DNA of 64,000 nt from UBA7657 sp049652985. GTDB lineage: Bacteria > Pseudomonadota > Alphaproteobacteria > Micavibrionales > Micavibrionaceae. The notes below the pieces were generated by a model. The model ran no database searches. It was given only the letters and a program-made list of their open reading frames with translations, and was not told the origin of the DNA. The translations under genes were made by a program, and so were the position numbers. This document shows positions 25,220 to 33,384 of the stretch, piece after piece; the stretch's first letter is position 1, and each line of letters starts with the position of its first letter. The stretch is from contig JBASFK010000001.1 of NCBI GenBank assembly GCA_049652985.1, forward strand, positions 62,001-126,000, given 5' to 3'.

Positions 25220-25277
25220 GGCAATGCTCCGAATCGGGAGGACAGAACTGGAAGGGTTTTTGGAACTGCGAATACTC

Positions 25278-25380
25278 TTATCCACAGAATCACACATTTT
25301 ATCCACTTAGACAACACATTACGTAACAAACGGGTGTTTGTTACGATATGTAAATATTTTTCGAAACGGATCGTAACGAT
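25278..25380. promoter_or_regulatory. upstream region with DnaA-box-like sites and inverted repeats
   Basis: This AT-rich stretch between prfB and the coiled-coil gene holds TTATCCACA (25278-25286, the consensus DnaA box), TTATCCACT (25299-25307), a perfect 10-base inverted repeat CGTAACAAAC-GGGT-GTTTGTTACG (25322-25345) and the palindrome ATCGTAACGAT (25370-25380). It should contain the promoter of the coiled-coil gene; TAAAAT near 25300 on the minus strand could be a -10 box. No gene is visible here. Confidence 0.5.
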
Positions 25381-25393
25381 GGGAATTTAAGCG

Positions 25394-26507
25394 CTATTCG
25401 GCTTCTTTATTCCCGAGCCTGTGCGCGAGCGAGGCCTCAAGGAAGGCGTCGATATCACCGTCCAGCACGGCCTTGGAATCGGTGTTTTCCACACCTGTGC
25501 GTAAATCCTTGATCATCTGGTAGGGCTGCAGGACATACGACCGGATCTGGTGCCCCCAGCCGATATCGGTCTTCTCACCCTGCAACTTGGCCTTCTCGTC
25601 CTCACGCTTCTGAATTTCCAGCGCATAGAGTTTAGCCCTCAGCATCTCATAAGCCTCGGCCCGGTTCTGGTGCTGCGACCGGCCGCTCTGGCTGGCGGCA
25701 ACCGTGTTAGTCGGGATGTGCGTAATGCGAACCGCAGATTCTGTCTTGTTCACGTGCTGGCCGCCCGCCCCTTGTGCGCGGTACGTATCAATTCGTAAAT
25801 CCTTTTCCTCGATCTCGATTTTTACTTCATCATCAATGACCGGGCTTATTGATACCGAGGCAAAACTCGTATGCCGCCGCGCGTTGGAATCGAACGGTGA
25901 AATCCGCACCAGCCGGTGCACACCGGTTTCCGTCTTCAGCCAGCCATAGGCCTGGTCGCCCTCGATTTTGATGGTCGCGGATTTGAGCCCCGCCTCCTCG
26001 CCCTGGCTTTCATCCATCAGCGAAACGCCAAAGCCCCGCTGCCCCGCCCAGCGTGTATACATCCTGAGCAAAATCTGCGCCCAGTCCTGCGCCTCGGTGC
26101 CGCCCGCACCCGCATTCACCTGCAGATACGCATCGTTCCCGTCCGCTTCGCCGGAGAGCAAACTTTCGATCTGGCGCTTGCGTGCCTCATCGCGGATTTT
26201 TTCGAGTGCCTTGTGCGCCTCGTTGATGACGGATTCATCGGCCTCTTCTTCGGCCATTTCGATCAGGCCGGTATTGTCGCCGACACCCTGCTCGATAGCC
26301 TTTACGCTCTCGATCTGCGCCGCGAGACGGTTTTTCTCGCGCATGATTTTCTGGGCTTTTTCGGAATTGTTCCAGAGGTCGGGAGACTCGGAAAGGGCGC
26401 TCAGTTCCTCGAGACGTTTAAGCGCAACGTCCCAGTCAAAGATGCCTCCTCAGCAACGCCAGCGAACTTTCAATTTCGGTGACGACTGCCTGTGTTTCGG
26501 CGCGCAT
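25394..26507 (-). CDS. prfB: peptide chain release factor 2, programmed +1 frameshift
   Basis: RF2 ends translation at UGA and UAA. The gene is read in two frames: 23 codons from ATG 26507 (MRAETQAVVTEIESSLALLR, then RHL) reach CTT TGA, and a +1 shift at 26435-26441 continues as DWDVALKRLEELS through to 25394, giving 370 residues. The shift site has AGGAGG at 26445-26450, three bases before CTT-TGA-C, the arrangement known from E. coli. The rest is intact: the SPF stop-codon-reading motif (RISPFDSNARRHTS) and the GGQ motif (AQGAGGQHVNKTE). A second ATG directly upstream (26510) is also possible. The interruption is therefore regulation by RF2 itself and not damage. Confidence 0.96.
26435..26450 (-). 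promoter_or_regulatory. prfB: prfB programmed frameshift site
   Basis: On the minus strand AGGAGG-CAT-CTT-TGA-C: an internal Shine-Dalgarno, a slippery CTT codon and the in-frame UGA that RF2 reads. When RF2 is scarce the ribosome slips +1 and makes more RF2. Confidence 0.95.
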
Positions 26508-26531
26508 CATGTGCCTCTTTGGATATGAACC

Positions 26532-27098
26532 TTAAGCCGCTTTATCGGCTGCCAGCGAAGATGTCAAGAATTCCAGCGCTTCGACAATGAATTTCGCGCG
26601 CGGGCCCGTAGCTTCGCCGCCGGTCATCAGATTGCCGTCGATCGCGAACGCATCGTCCGCCCATACGGCGCCGGCCTTCATCGCTTCGTCCTTCAGGTTT
26701 TCGGGGCCCGCAATTGTGCGGCCCGAAATGCGCTGTGAGAAAATCACGAGATCAACCGCCTGGTCGAACGCGACGACAGGCTTACGCGAATCAAGGAAGC
26801 TGCCGATGAAGCGGCGTGTGTGTGCCGTGAGCTTCAGCTTGTCGACGCTGCGTTGTCCGCCGGGAATAACCAACATGGAAAAATTCGCACCGAGCGCTTC
26901 GCTCAACACCTGGTCCGCCGCGAAGTTCAGACCCCAGCCATTTTCATTCCAGCTGTTGACCAGTCCCTGGTCCATGCCGACAATGCGGACATCTGCGCCG
27001 GTTTTTAAAAGTGCGCGTTGCATTTCTGTGAGATCTTTTTCGCAAAATCCGTTCGCGACGAGTACGGCCAGTTTCTGGCCGAGCAGTGCCTTGTGCAT
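26532..27098 (-). CDS. DJ-1/PfpI-fold protein lacking the usual catalytic cysteine
   Basis: From the ATG at 27098 (AGGAG 8 bases upstream) the 188-residue protein aligns with the DJ-1/PfpI family: KLAVLVANGFCEKDLTEMQ, FSMLVIPGGQRSVDKLK and RTIAGPENLKDEAMKAGA. At the nucleophile elbow, where PfpI has AICHGP, this protein reads AFDQAV, so cysteine and histidine are replaced by Asp and Gln. It is therefore unlikely to be an active protease or deglycase and may bind a ligand or serve as a stress protein instead. An in-frame extension to 27314 is basic and lacks a ribosome-binding site; I do not accept it. It follows prfB's upstream end by about 20 bases on the same strand. Confidence 0.82.
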   Translation of the reverse strand: MHKALLGQKLAVLVANGFCEKDLTEMQRALLKTGADVRIVGMDQGLVNSWNENGWGLNFAADQVLSEALGANFSMLVIPGGQRSVDKLKLTAHTRRFIGSFLDSRKPVVAFDQAVDLVIFSQRISGRTIAGPENLKDEAMKAGAVWADDAFAIDGNLMTGGEATGPRAKFIVEALEFLTSSLAADKAA

Positions 27099-27428
27099 TG
27101 AGTAAACTCCTGAATTTTTGAATACCGCCTTCGACCGGGCGGGCGCCCGTCGAAGAGAGAAGTATTTTTTTGTTTTTAAAGCGGACGAAGACTTGTCTTT
27201 TTTGACCCCGGAAGTCAAGGAATAACTACCCGGACCGGAGGCATTATCAGCCCCCGCTCTCGGGCGGGAAAGGCCGGAAATATATAAATATCGGTAAATC
27301 CACAGCTTTTTCAAAAAAAAGGGTGCAAAATGAATAACTTGTCTTTACATTCGGCCTGCGGATCATTAAAAAGCTATGTATATGGAATTTTACCGCGTAA
27401 TTTTTGGCACTCATTAGGAGCGAACTCT
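27099..27428. other. 330-base intergenic region between the DJ-1-like and OmpA-like genes
   Basis: No gene is supported here. It holds a strong stem-loop at 27129-27155 (CTTCGAC/GTCGAAG plus four more GC pairs after one bulged base), probably in the leader of the DJ-1-like transcript, a shorter CCCGC/GCGGG stem near 27255-27270, and the promoter of the OmpA-like gene near 27344-27372. An ATG at 27330, preceded by AAGGG, is in frame with the OmpA-like gene but would bury its lipoprotein signal. Confidence 0.5.
27344..27372 (+). promoter_or_regulatory. candidate promoter for the OmpA-like lipoprotein
   Basis: TTTACA (27344-27349), 17 bases, TAAAAA (27367-27372). It lies about 55 bases upstream of the ATG at 27429. 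Confidence 0.4.
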
Positions 27429-28328
27429 ATGAATATTCTTCGTAACGTCATTCTCATCACAGGCATGGTCGCACTGTCCGGCTGTACCGCTTTCACCAGT
27501 TTTAGCGAAGTTGAGGCGCTGAATGACGCCCAGCCCGTCGGCAGCCCGTTCACACAGGCGCTCGCCAGCGAATACCGCGAATTTTCGAACAGTGAACTGA
27601 AAGACAATTTCGATTATCCCGACGCGCTGCACTTCGCGCGCAAGGGCCTTGCCGCCGCTTCCGGCGAAACCGTTTTGCCTGAGCCTGTCGCAGACTGGAA
27701 CCTCAGCGAAAAACACATTCAGGAACTCGGCGCAGCTCGCGGTCGCCTGATCGTTGCGTACGATCTCGGCGCACGTGAAACCGCTCCGGCCCTCTCGGCC
27801 CGCGCGCAAGCCAAGTTCGACTGCTGGATTGAATCGCAGGAAGAACACTGGAACGACACAGACGTTCCCTGCAAAAAAGACTTCATGGATGCGATGGCGC
27901 AGCTTGAAGGCCAGCTCCAGCCCCCTGCCCCCGTGCAGGAAGTGGTTGAGCCCGCCAACAACTACGGCGTCGACCCGAATGCCCCCATGGCCGCAGAGAA
28001 CGCGATGTACCTCGTGTTCTTCGACTGGGACCGCTCCAACATCGGCACCGGCGCACAAAGCGTTCTTGACGCAGTCGCCGCCGAAGTCGCGAAAAACCCG
28101 CCCGCAGCCATCAACGTCGTCGGCCACGCCGACACGTCCGGCCCGCACGACTACAACGAACGCCTTGCTCTGAAGCGCGCCAACAACGTCAAGGACGCCC
28201 TCGTCCAGCGCGGTGTTGACGCCTCGATCATCATGGTCGATGCAAAAGGCGAGACCGAGCCGCTGGTGGCCACACCGGACAATGTCCGCGAGCCCGCCAA
28301 CCGCCGCGTCAACATCTCGTTCCAGTAA
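27429..28328 (+). CDS. OmpA-family outer membrane lipoprotein
   Basis: From ATG 27429 (AGGAG 8 bases upstream) the 299-residue protein begins MNILRNVILITGMVALSGC, a lipoprotein signal with the lipid-bearing cysteine at position 19. A middle domain of about 170 residues is followed by a proline- and valine-rich hinge and a C-terminal OmpA-type peptidoglycan-binding domain: YLVFFDWDRSNIGTGAQ, INVVGHADTSGPHDYNERLA and the closing NRRVNISFQ. The aspartate and arginine that grip diaminopimelate in this fold are present. It should tether the outer membrane to the wall, like Pal, though the N-terminal domain differs from Pal. It is closed by a strong terminator. Confidence 0.88.
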   Translation: MNILRNVILITGMVALSGCTAFTSFSEVEALNDAQPVGSPFTQALASEYREFSNSELKDNFDYPDALHFARKGLAAASGETVLPEPVADWNLSEKHIQELGAARGRLIVAYDLGARETAPALSARAQAKFDCWIESQEEHWNDTDVPCKKDFMDAMAQLEGQLQPPAPVQEVVEPANNYGVDPNAPMAAENAMYLVFFDWDRSNIGTGAQSVLDAVAAEVAKNPPAAINVVGHADTSGPHDYNERLALKRANNVKDALVQRGVDASIIMVDAKGETEPLVATPDNVREPANRRVNISFQ

Positions 28329-28346
28329 GAACGACATAAGAAATCA

Positions 28347-28378
28347 AAAAGGCCGGGAGCGATCCCGGCCTTTTTTAT
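28347..28378. terminator. bidirectional intrinsic terminator
   Basis: AAAAAGGCCGGGA and TCCCGGCCTTTTTT form a perfect stem with a GCGA loop. A- and T-runs on both sides let it stop the OmpA-like gene on the plus strand and the lipoprotein gene that ends at 28391 on the minus strand. Confidence 0.92.
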
Positions 28379-28390
28379 TGCCTGTGATTT

Positions 28391-28948
28391 TTATCGGCCC
28401 AGCCGCATATCCGTCAGCACCACCCGCACCACCTGCTGGTCAAGCTCGGCGAAAAGCTTTTCCATGCCCTCAAGCTGGTGCTTCTCGCGCTCGGCGACCG
28501 AGGCATGCTCGGTGATATTCATCGTGCGCTGGGCTTTCATGGTGTTCCCGTACAGAACCGTGCCGCTCGGGCTGACATGTTCAAGACGTAGAACCAGCTT
28601 CACGTCGTAAACATCATGCCCGGCCACGTTGAGATACCCCGTAACCTTGCCCTTCGAGGCATTGTAAACATGCCGCACGGTAATCTCTTCCATGACGGCC
28701 CGGAGCGTCCCGCTGCCGCCCACCGCATTGAACCGCGAGGACAGATAGCGCTCAGCCGCCGCCGATGGCGAAACAACGAACCCGTCAGCCACGTTCCCGG
28801 CGCGCACGTCGGTCTCGATGTTGGCGACGTCGACGGGCAAACGCTGCAGGTGATCGAACGTAATATCCGGCTGCGGCAACCCCTCGCCCGCTGCGCAGGC
28901 TGCAAGAACGCCCATAGCCGCAAAACTCAAAAATCTGTATCTGGCCAT
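28391..28948 (-). CDS. small lipoprotein of unknown function
   Basis: The start at 28948 is set by GGAG 9 bases upstream and by the resulting lipoprotein signal MARYRFLSFAAMGVLAAC, with the lipidated cysteine at 18. The mature part (about 168 residues) is a mixed alpha/beta domain: SPSAAAERYLSSRFNAVGGSG, a basic beta region KGKVTGYLNVAGHDVYDVKL, and a C-terminal helix HQLEGMEKLFAELDQQ. I do not recognise a named family. It is the gene directly after hslO, with a gap of only 14 bases, so they are probably co-transcribed. Location in the outer or inner membrane is not decided. Confidence 0.75.
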   Translation of the reverse strand: MARYRFLSFAAMGVLAACAAGEGLPQPDITFDHLQRLPVDVANIETDVRAGNVADGFVVSPSAAAERYLSSRFNAVGGSGTLRAVMEEITVRHVYNASKGKVTGYLNVAGHDVYDVKLVLRLEHVSPSGTVLYGNTMKAQRTMNITEHASVAEREKHQLEGMEKLFAELDQQVVRVVLTDMRLGR

Positions 28949-28962
28949 ATCTAAGGTCTCCT

Positions 28963-29928
28963 TCACTTCTTTTTCGGTTTCTTTTTACCCGAACCCTTTT
29001 TCACGGCGTCGGGTTCTAAAACGAAATCTTTGCTGCAGAATTCACAATGCATCTTGATCGTGCCGCTCTCCGCCAGGTAATCGATATCGTCGTCGGTCAG
29101 GGTCTCCATAACCTTCTCGATTTTCTTGGCGTCACACCGGCATCCCTTGGTAATTCCAAGCGGCTTGAAGACGCGCACACCCTCCTCGTGGAACAGGCGC
29201 AGCAACAATTCCCGCGAATGCAGAACGGGATCGAGTATTTCAACATCCTTCATGGTTTCCAGCAAAGTCATGGAACGGCTCCAGTCCTCTTTACGCGCCA
29301 ACATACTATCTCCCTGCGCATCTTCCGGCATCAGCTGGAGCATCACGCCCCCGGCGCGCCATTTTCCGTCCCGGCGCCCTGCGGCGATCTTGATCCCGGT
29401 ATCAATCTGCTCTGACTGGCTAAAATAATGCCGGACGCATTCCACCAGCGATGTACCCTTGAGCTCGACGATCCCCTGGTACCTGTCCGTTTTTCCCATC
29501 TGGTCGACGGTAAAGGCTATGTACCCCTTGCCCAAAAATATCGGCAGCAGGTCCAGTTCATCACCGAATTTTGCGACCCGCGCCTTGTCGAACGTCGCGC
29601 AGCCGCGAACCTCGCCTTTCGACGTTATATCGGCCACCAGCATACCCACCGGCCCGTCGCCCTTGGTCTGGAGCGTAAAAATTCCCTCATATTTCAACAT
29701 CGAGGACAAAAGTGCCGCCAGCGTTACCGTCTCGGCTACTAAATGCGCCACCGGCTCCGGGTAATCGTGCGGGCCCAATATCTCGTCCAGCACGCTCCCC
29801 AGCCGTACCGCGCGCCCACGAAGCTGCGTATTCTCAAGCTGGAAGGGCTGGACGACATTGTCGTCCGCCTCGCCGAAACCGTTAGTGTTATCATTGATCG
29901 GCCCCACTGGGGCCTGCCGCCGTGCCAT
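28963..29928 (-). CDS. hslO: redox-regulated holdase chaperone Hsp33
   Basis: Hsp33 binds unfolding proteins after oxidation. The 321-residue protein has the N-terminal substrate-binding domain (ETVTLAALLSSMLKYEGIFT, then TKGDGPVGMLVADITSKGEV) and the C-terminal redox switch with four zinc-binding cysteines, Cys263 and Cys265 (GCRCD) and Cys295 and Cys298 (HCEFC). It ends in a lysine-rich tail (KKKPKKK), an addition not needed for the fold. The start is ATG 29928, overlapping or abutting the start region of recX on the other strand. Confidence 0.96.
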   Translation of the reverse strand: MARRQAPVGPINDNTNGFGEADDNVVQPFQLENTQLRGRAVRLGSVLDEILGPHDYPEPVAHLVAETVTLAALLSSMLKYEGIFTLQTKGDGPVGMLVADITSKGEVRGCATFDKARVAKFGDELDLLPIFLGKGYIAFTVDQMGKTDRYQGIVELKGTSLVECVRHYFSQSEQIDTGIKIAAGRRDGKWRAGGVMLQLMPEDAQGDSMLARKEDWSRSMTLLETMKDVEILDPVLHSRELLLRLFHEEGVRVFKPLGITKGCRCDAKKIEKVMETLTDDDIDYLAESGTIKMHCEFCSKDFVLEPDAVKKGSGKKKPKKK

Positions 29929-29963
29929 TTGGTGAGTATATCAAAAATTTGCTAGGCTTCGAT

Positions 29964-30533
29964 ATGGATTCTGCGAAAAAACAAAAATTCGAAAAAAAGC
30001 CCGGGCGGAAAAAAGCTAAAAAAATCACCGCCGGATATCTCCACAATGCCGGGCTTTATTATCTCCAGCGCTTCGCCGCCAGCCGCGGCCAATTCCGGGC
30101 CGTCATGCTGAGGAAAGTAAAACGCTCCTGCATGGAGCATAAAGACCAGGATTATAAAATTTGCGCCGCGTTGGTCGAGGAGACCATTGTTAAATTCGAA
30201 CGCGCCGGGCTGCTGAACGACGAATTATATGCACAAGGAGTCGTCACCTCTCTCCGTCGGCAGGGGAAATCCAAAAGCGCTATCATCTCGAAACTTTCCG
30301 TGCGCGGCGTCGCGGCGCCGTTGGTGCGTGAAAAGCTGGACGCGCACGACTCCGAGCATTCCGAAATGCGCGCCGCGCTTACGGTCCTGCGCCGTAAAAA
30401 AGCCGGGCCGTTCGGCGAAAAGGATAATGAAAAAGTGCTGGCCGCTCTTGCGCGCGCCGGGTTCTCGTACGATACAGCACAGCTTGCCATGTCCATGGAC
30501 CGTGCCGATGCGGAATTGATTCTGAATTCTTAG
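29964..30533 (+). CDS. recX: RecX family regulatory protein
   Basis: RecX limits RecA filament growth. The 189-residue form starting at ATG 29964 has a lysine-rich N-terminus, then the three-helix repeats of RecX: LHNAGLYYLQRFAASRGQFR, VEETIVKFERAGLLNDELYA and SLRRQGKSKSAIISKLSVRG, with the last repeat near LAALARAGFSYDTAQLA. A GTG at 29922 would add 14 residues but overlaps the hslO start region on the other strand, so I favour the ATG. recA is not in the window. The end overlaps the neighbouring kinase gene by 4 bases (convergent). Confidence 0.85.
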   Translation: MDSAKKQKFEKKPGRKKAKKITAGYLHNAGLYYLQRFAASRGQFRAVMLRKVKRSCMEHKDQDYKICAALVEETIVKFERAGLLNDELYAQGVVTSLRRQGKSKSAIISKLSVRGVAAPLVREKLDAHDSEHSEMRAALTVLRRKKAGPFGEKDNEKVLAALARAGFSYDTAQLAMSMDRADAELILNS

Positions 30534-33136
30534 ACGACTTTTTCGCCGGGCCTGACGGGATTTGAATCGGGAGTCGAAGCGTTCGGCTGGGCGGCAGGCG
30601 CGGCTGGTTTTTTCTGGGCCACACGGTCGGACGGGAAAATAATCGTCGCCGTCGTGCCGATACCTTTTTTCGAGAACAGTTCCAGTTTACCGTCATGCAG
30701 CTTAATCAACGCATCAACCAGCGTCAGGCCAAGACCCGTGCCCGCATTGTTACGGTTGAGCGCATTGTCCACCTGGCCGAACGGCGAAAGTGCTTTCTCG
30801 ATTTCATGCTCGTCCAGTCCCACACCGGTATCGGTGAACGAAATACGCAGCAATCCCTGGCGGTCGACCTCGCCGCTGATGGTCACGCGGCCGCCCGGCG
30901 GCGTGAACTTGATCGCGTTAGAAAGCAGGTTGAGGCCGATCTGTTTGATCGCCAGCTCTTCGCCGATGACATCCGGCAGATCGCCCAGCATGTTGGTAAT
31001 CGTAAGCTTGCTGGCCTCCGACTTGTTCTCAAGCAACTTGAGGCAGGCCTTGATGACGCCGGGAACCGAAACGATGCTCTCGTTCAGGCGGCGCTCGTTG
31101 GCCTCGATGCGGGAAATGTCGAGAATTTCGTTGATGACCTTCAGCAGCTTGCGTCCACTGTCATGGATTTCGCGGGAATATTCCTTGTATGGATCCTGCC
31201 CGATAGGTCCAAACGTTTCCTTGTGAATGATCTCCGCAAAACCGATGATGGAATTCAGCGGCGTGCGCAACTCGTGGCTCATGTTCGCAAGGAATTCGGA
31301 TTTCGCGCGGTTGGCCAGGTCTGACCTGATCTTGGCTTCGCGCAGCGCGATCTCCGCCTGCTTACGCTGCGTGATATCTTCCATACTGCCTTCGTAATAC
31401 AGCGTATTGTTCGATTCATCGCGCACGACGCGAACGTTCTCGTTGACCCAGATTTTCTGCCCCTTGAGCGTTACGACCTGCGTTTCGTGGTTATAAATCG
31501 CACCCCGCGCCTCAAGCTCTTTCAGGAAAGCCTGCCTTTCGCGTATGCTGCCGTAAATCACGTCGTTCGCGTTCTTGACCTGGCGCAGGAGCTGCTCCGG
31601 TCCATCATAATCCAGGATGCGCGCAAGCGCCGGGTTGGCGCTTAAGTACATGCCTTCCGGCGTGATCTGGAAGATTCCTCCGGCGGCGTTTTCGACGATC
31701 GCGCGGAATTTCTTTTCCGCTTCGCCAAGGGCCCGCTCCGCGCGGCGGCGCTCCTCAACGTCGGTGAACGTGCCCACGACACGCTGCGTTCGCGTTTCGT
31801 CCTGCCGCATGACGGAAATGGCAAGCTCCACCGCGCGGAATGTGCCGTCAACGGTGCGAAGTCTTGTGAACGTACGATAGGGCTGTTTCTGCCCGCGCAC
31901 CAGCATCTGGAAATCCTTGGCCTGCTTTTCCTGGTCCTGCGGGTGCAGCATCCTGAAAAGCTCCTGCCCCGTCGATTGCTCGGTCTCGAAGCCGGTGATT
32001 TTCTGCCACGTCTTGTTCAGGAATAATATTTTTCCGGATATGTCCGCCTCGAAAATAACGTCGCTGACGGAGTCGATGACCGCACGGTTTTCGCTTTCGG
32101 AACGGATAAGGGTCGATGTCAGGTTTTCCCTTTTGATCATCTCGTCGCGCAGTTCCAGGTTCTTATCCTCGAGAACGCGGTTCAGGCTCATCATCCTGCG
32201 GTGCTGTACCTTGTGGTTCCGCAGATAGACGATCCCCACCAGCGTCAGCACGAATCCGAAAACCACCATCATCCCCGGCACGGATTCAAGAAACGCGACA
32301 TTATCTTTTTTGGAGTATTCAGTGCGCAGTTCCCACACGCTGCCGCCGAAGGCGAATTCATAGACGCGGTCATAGGTCCACGGCTTGTCGTTTTCGCTGT
32401 AGCGGCTCAGGAAAAATACATCGCGGTTCTTTGCCGGGTCGCGAAGGCCGACGCGGGCCATGGCCTCGTTCTGCTGCCATTTATCCTTTAATACGCTGCC
32501 AGCCTGCGCAACACCCACCAGTAATCCCGCGGTCTGGTCGTATTGGCGTATCGCCCGCATCAATAAAAATGGCCTTGATCCGTCCGTTTCTTGCGGCACC
32601 GGGGAAAACAGTTCCGGGTCGCTGAGAACCTGCGGCTCCAGCGTTTCGAAATTGGCAGGCTGCACGATCCGCGACAGCATGAGCTTGTCGGCATTGAGGC
32701 TATATACCCTGCGGCCATCGCTGTCGTCGGTCTTGTAGAGCGTTTTGAACGACCATGCCCCGTTGACTTTCTTATAAGCCAGGAACACCTGGTCGAAACG
32801 CTCCATCGGGATTTTCGTCTCGCGCACCTTTTGCGCAACCACCTCCTTTTCCGTCTGCGGCGAAAGACCAAACACCGTCCCGAGAACATTGATCGTGGTT
32901 TCGAATTCGGCGAAATTTTCCGCCATGGCCTGCGCGCTGGTATCCGACATACTTTCGTATTCGGCATAAATGGCGCGTTTGACGAAAAAATTCACGGTCA
33001 AAAAAACTGCCATCGTCAGCACGATACCCGTGACAATAAATGCAAATTCGGCAAAGCCGGACGCCACCGTTATGCGCGGTGGTTTCTGAATGGCTACCCT
33101 GGGCCGGGTTTTTCTTGTCTTCGCGGTTTTCGTCAT
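30530..33136 (-). CDS. PAS-containing membrane sensor histidine kinase
   Basis: An 868-residue hybrid-free histidine kinase. A membrane segment near 33-55 and another near 290-310 enclose a periplasmic sensing domain of about 230 residues. Two PAS domains follow (first near 355-470 with SVSDVIFEADISGKILFLN, second near 485-600 with AGGIFQITPEGMYLSAN), then the dimerisation domain with NMSHELRTPLN, whose His621 is phosphorylated, and an ATPase domain (NLLSNAIKF, GTGLGLTLV). The tail is rich in A, P and N. No response regulator is adjacent, so its partner is elsewhere. The start at 33136 gives MTKTAKTRKTRPRV; it has no clear Shine-Dalgarno, and a GTG at 33187 is possible. Confidence 0.9.
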   Translation of the reverse strand: MTKTAKTRKTRPRVAIQKPPRITVASGFAEFAFIVTGIVLTMAVFLTVNFFVKRAIYAEYESMSDTSAQAMAENFAEFETTINVLGTVFGLSPQTEKEVVAQKVRETKIPMERFDQVFLAYKKVNGAWSFKTLYKTDDSDGRRVYSLNADKLMLSRIVQPANFETLEPQVLSDPELFSPVPQETDGSRPFLLMRAIRQYDQTAGLLVGVAQAGSVLKDKWQQNEAMARVGLRDPAKNRDVFFLSRYSENDKPWTYDRVYEFAFGGSVWELRTEYSKKDNVAFLESVPGMMVVFGFVLTLVGIVYLRNHKVQHRRMMSLNRVLEDKNLELRDEMIKRENLTSTLIRSESENRAVIDSVSDVIFEADISGKILFLNKTWQKITGFETEQSTGQELFRMLHPQDQEKQAKDFQMLVRGQKQPYRTFTRLRTVDGTFRAVELAISVMRQDETRTQRVVGTFTDVEERRRAERALGEAEKKFRAIVENAAGGIFQITPEGMYLSANPALARILDYDGPEQLLRQVKNANDVIYGSIRERQAFLKELEARGAIYNHETQVVTLKGQKIWVNENVRVVRDESNNTLYYEGSMEDITQRKQAEIALREAKIRSDLANRAKSEFLANMSHELRTPLNSIIGFAEIIHKETFGPIGQDPYKEYSREIHDSGRKLLKVINEILDISRIEANERRLNESIVSVPGVIKACLKLLENKSEASKLTITNMLGDLPDVIGEELAIKQIGLNLLSNAIKFTPPGGRVTISGEVDRQGLLRISFTDTGVGLDEHEIEKALSPFGQVDNALNRNNAGTGLGLTLVDALIKLHDGKLELFSKKGIGTTATIIFPSDRVAQKKPAAPAAQPNASTPDSNPVRPGEKVV

Positions 33137-33264
33137 GAGATCAAAAAAGCAACAAAAAGGTGCGGAATCAAAATGATACTGCCCCACTATGAAATTGCCC
33201 TAAAGCGGTTAAGAACTTCCTAATTTCGACAAAAAACGCCTTTTTTCGGCCTGTTTTGATGCCC

Positions 33265-33323
33265 TGCAATAAGCTGAATACAGGCCAAAACTGTTTGCAC
33301 CCCGGCAGAAAATGCTGTATTTA
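33265..33323 (+). promoter_or_regulatory. phasin promoter region with TGCA sites
   Basis: TTGCAC (33295-33300), 17 bases, TATTTA (33318-33323) form a candidate promoter about 60 bases before the phasin ATG. TGCA occurs at 33265 and at 33296, the second inside the -35 box, where a bound PhaR would block transcription. Confidence 0.45.
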
Positions 33324-33384
33324 TTACACTTTCCTGCGTTAATGCTGCTTTCAACCCCACTTTTACAGGTAAAGGACGGCACCC

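Noticed and set aside
25220..25306. N-terminal extension of the coiled-coil gene
   Set aside because: The start at 25219 gives a proper signal peptide and has a Shine-Dalgarno; the extension covers the DnaA-box-like control sites.
25278..25345. Chromosome replication origin
   Set aside because: Two DnaA-like boxes and an inverted repeat are too few, and no origin-linked genes lie nearby; kept only as a control region.
26345..26510. prfB as a broken pseudogene
   Set aside because: The interruption is the standard RF2 frameshift site with AGGAGG, CTT and TGA in the right places.
27330..27428. Start of the OmpA-like gene at 27330
   Set aside because: It has a weak ribosome-binding site but would place 33 residues before the lipoprotein signal; the start at 27429 fits better.
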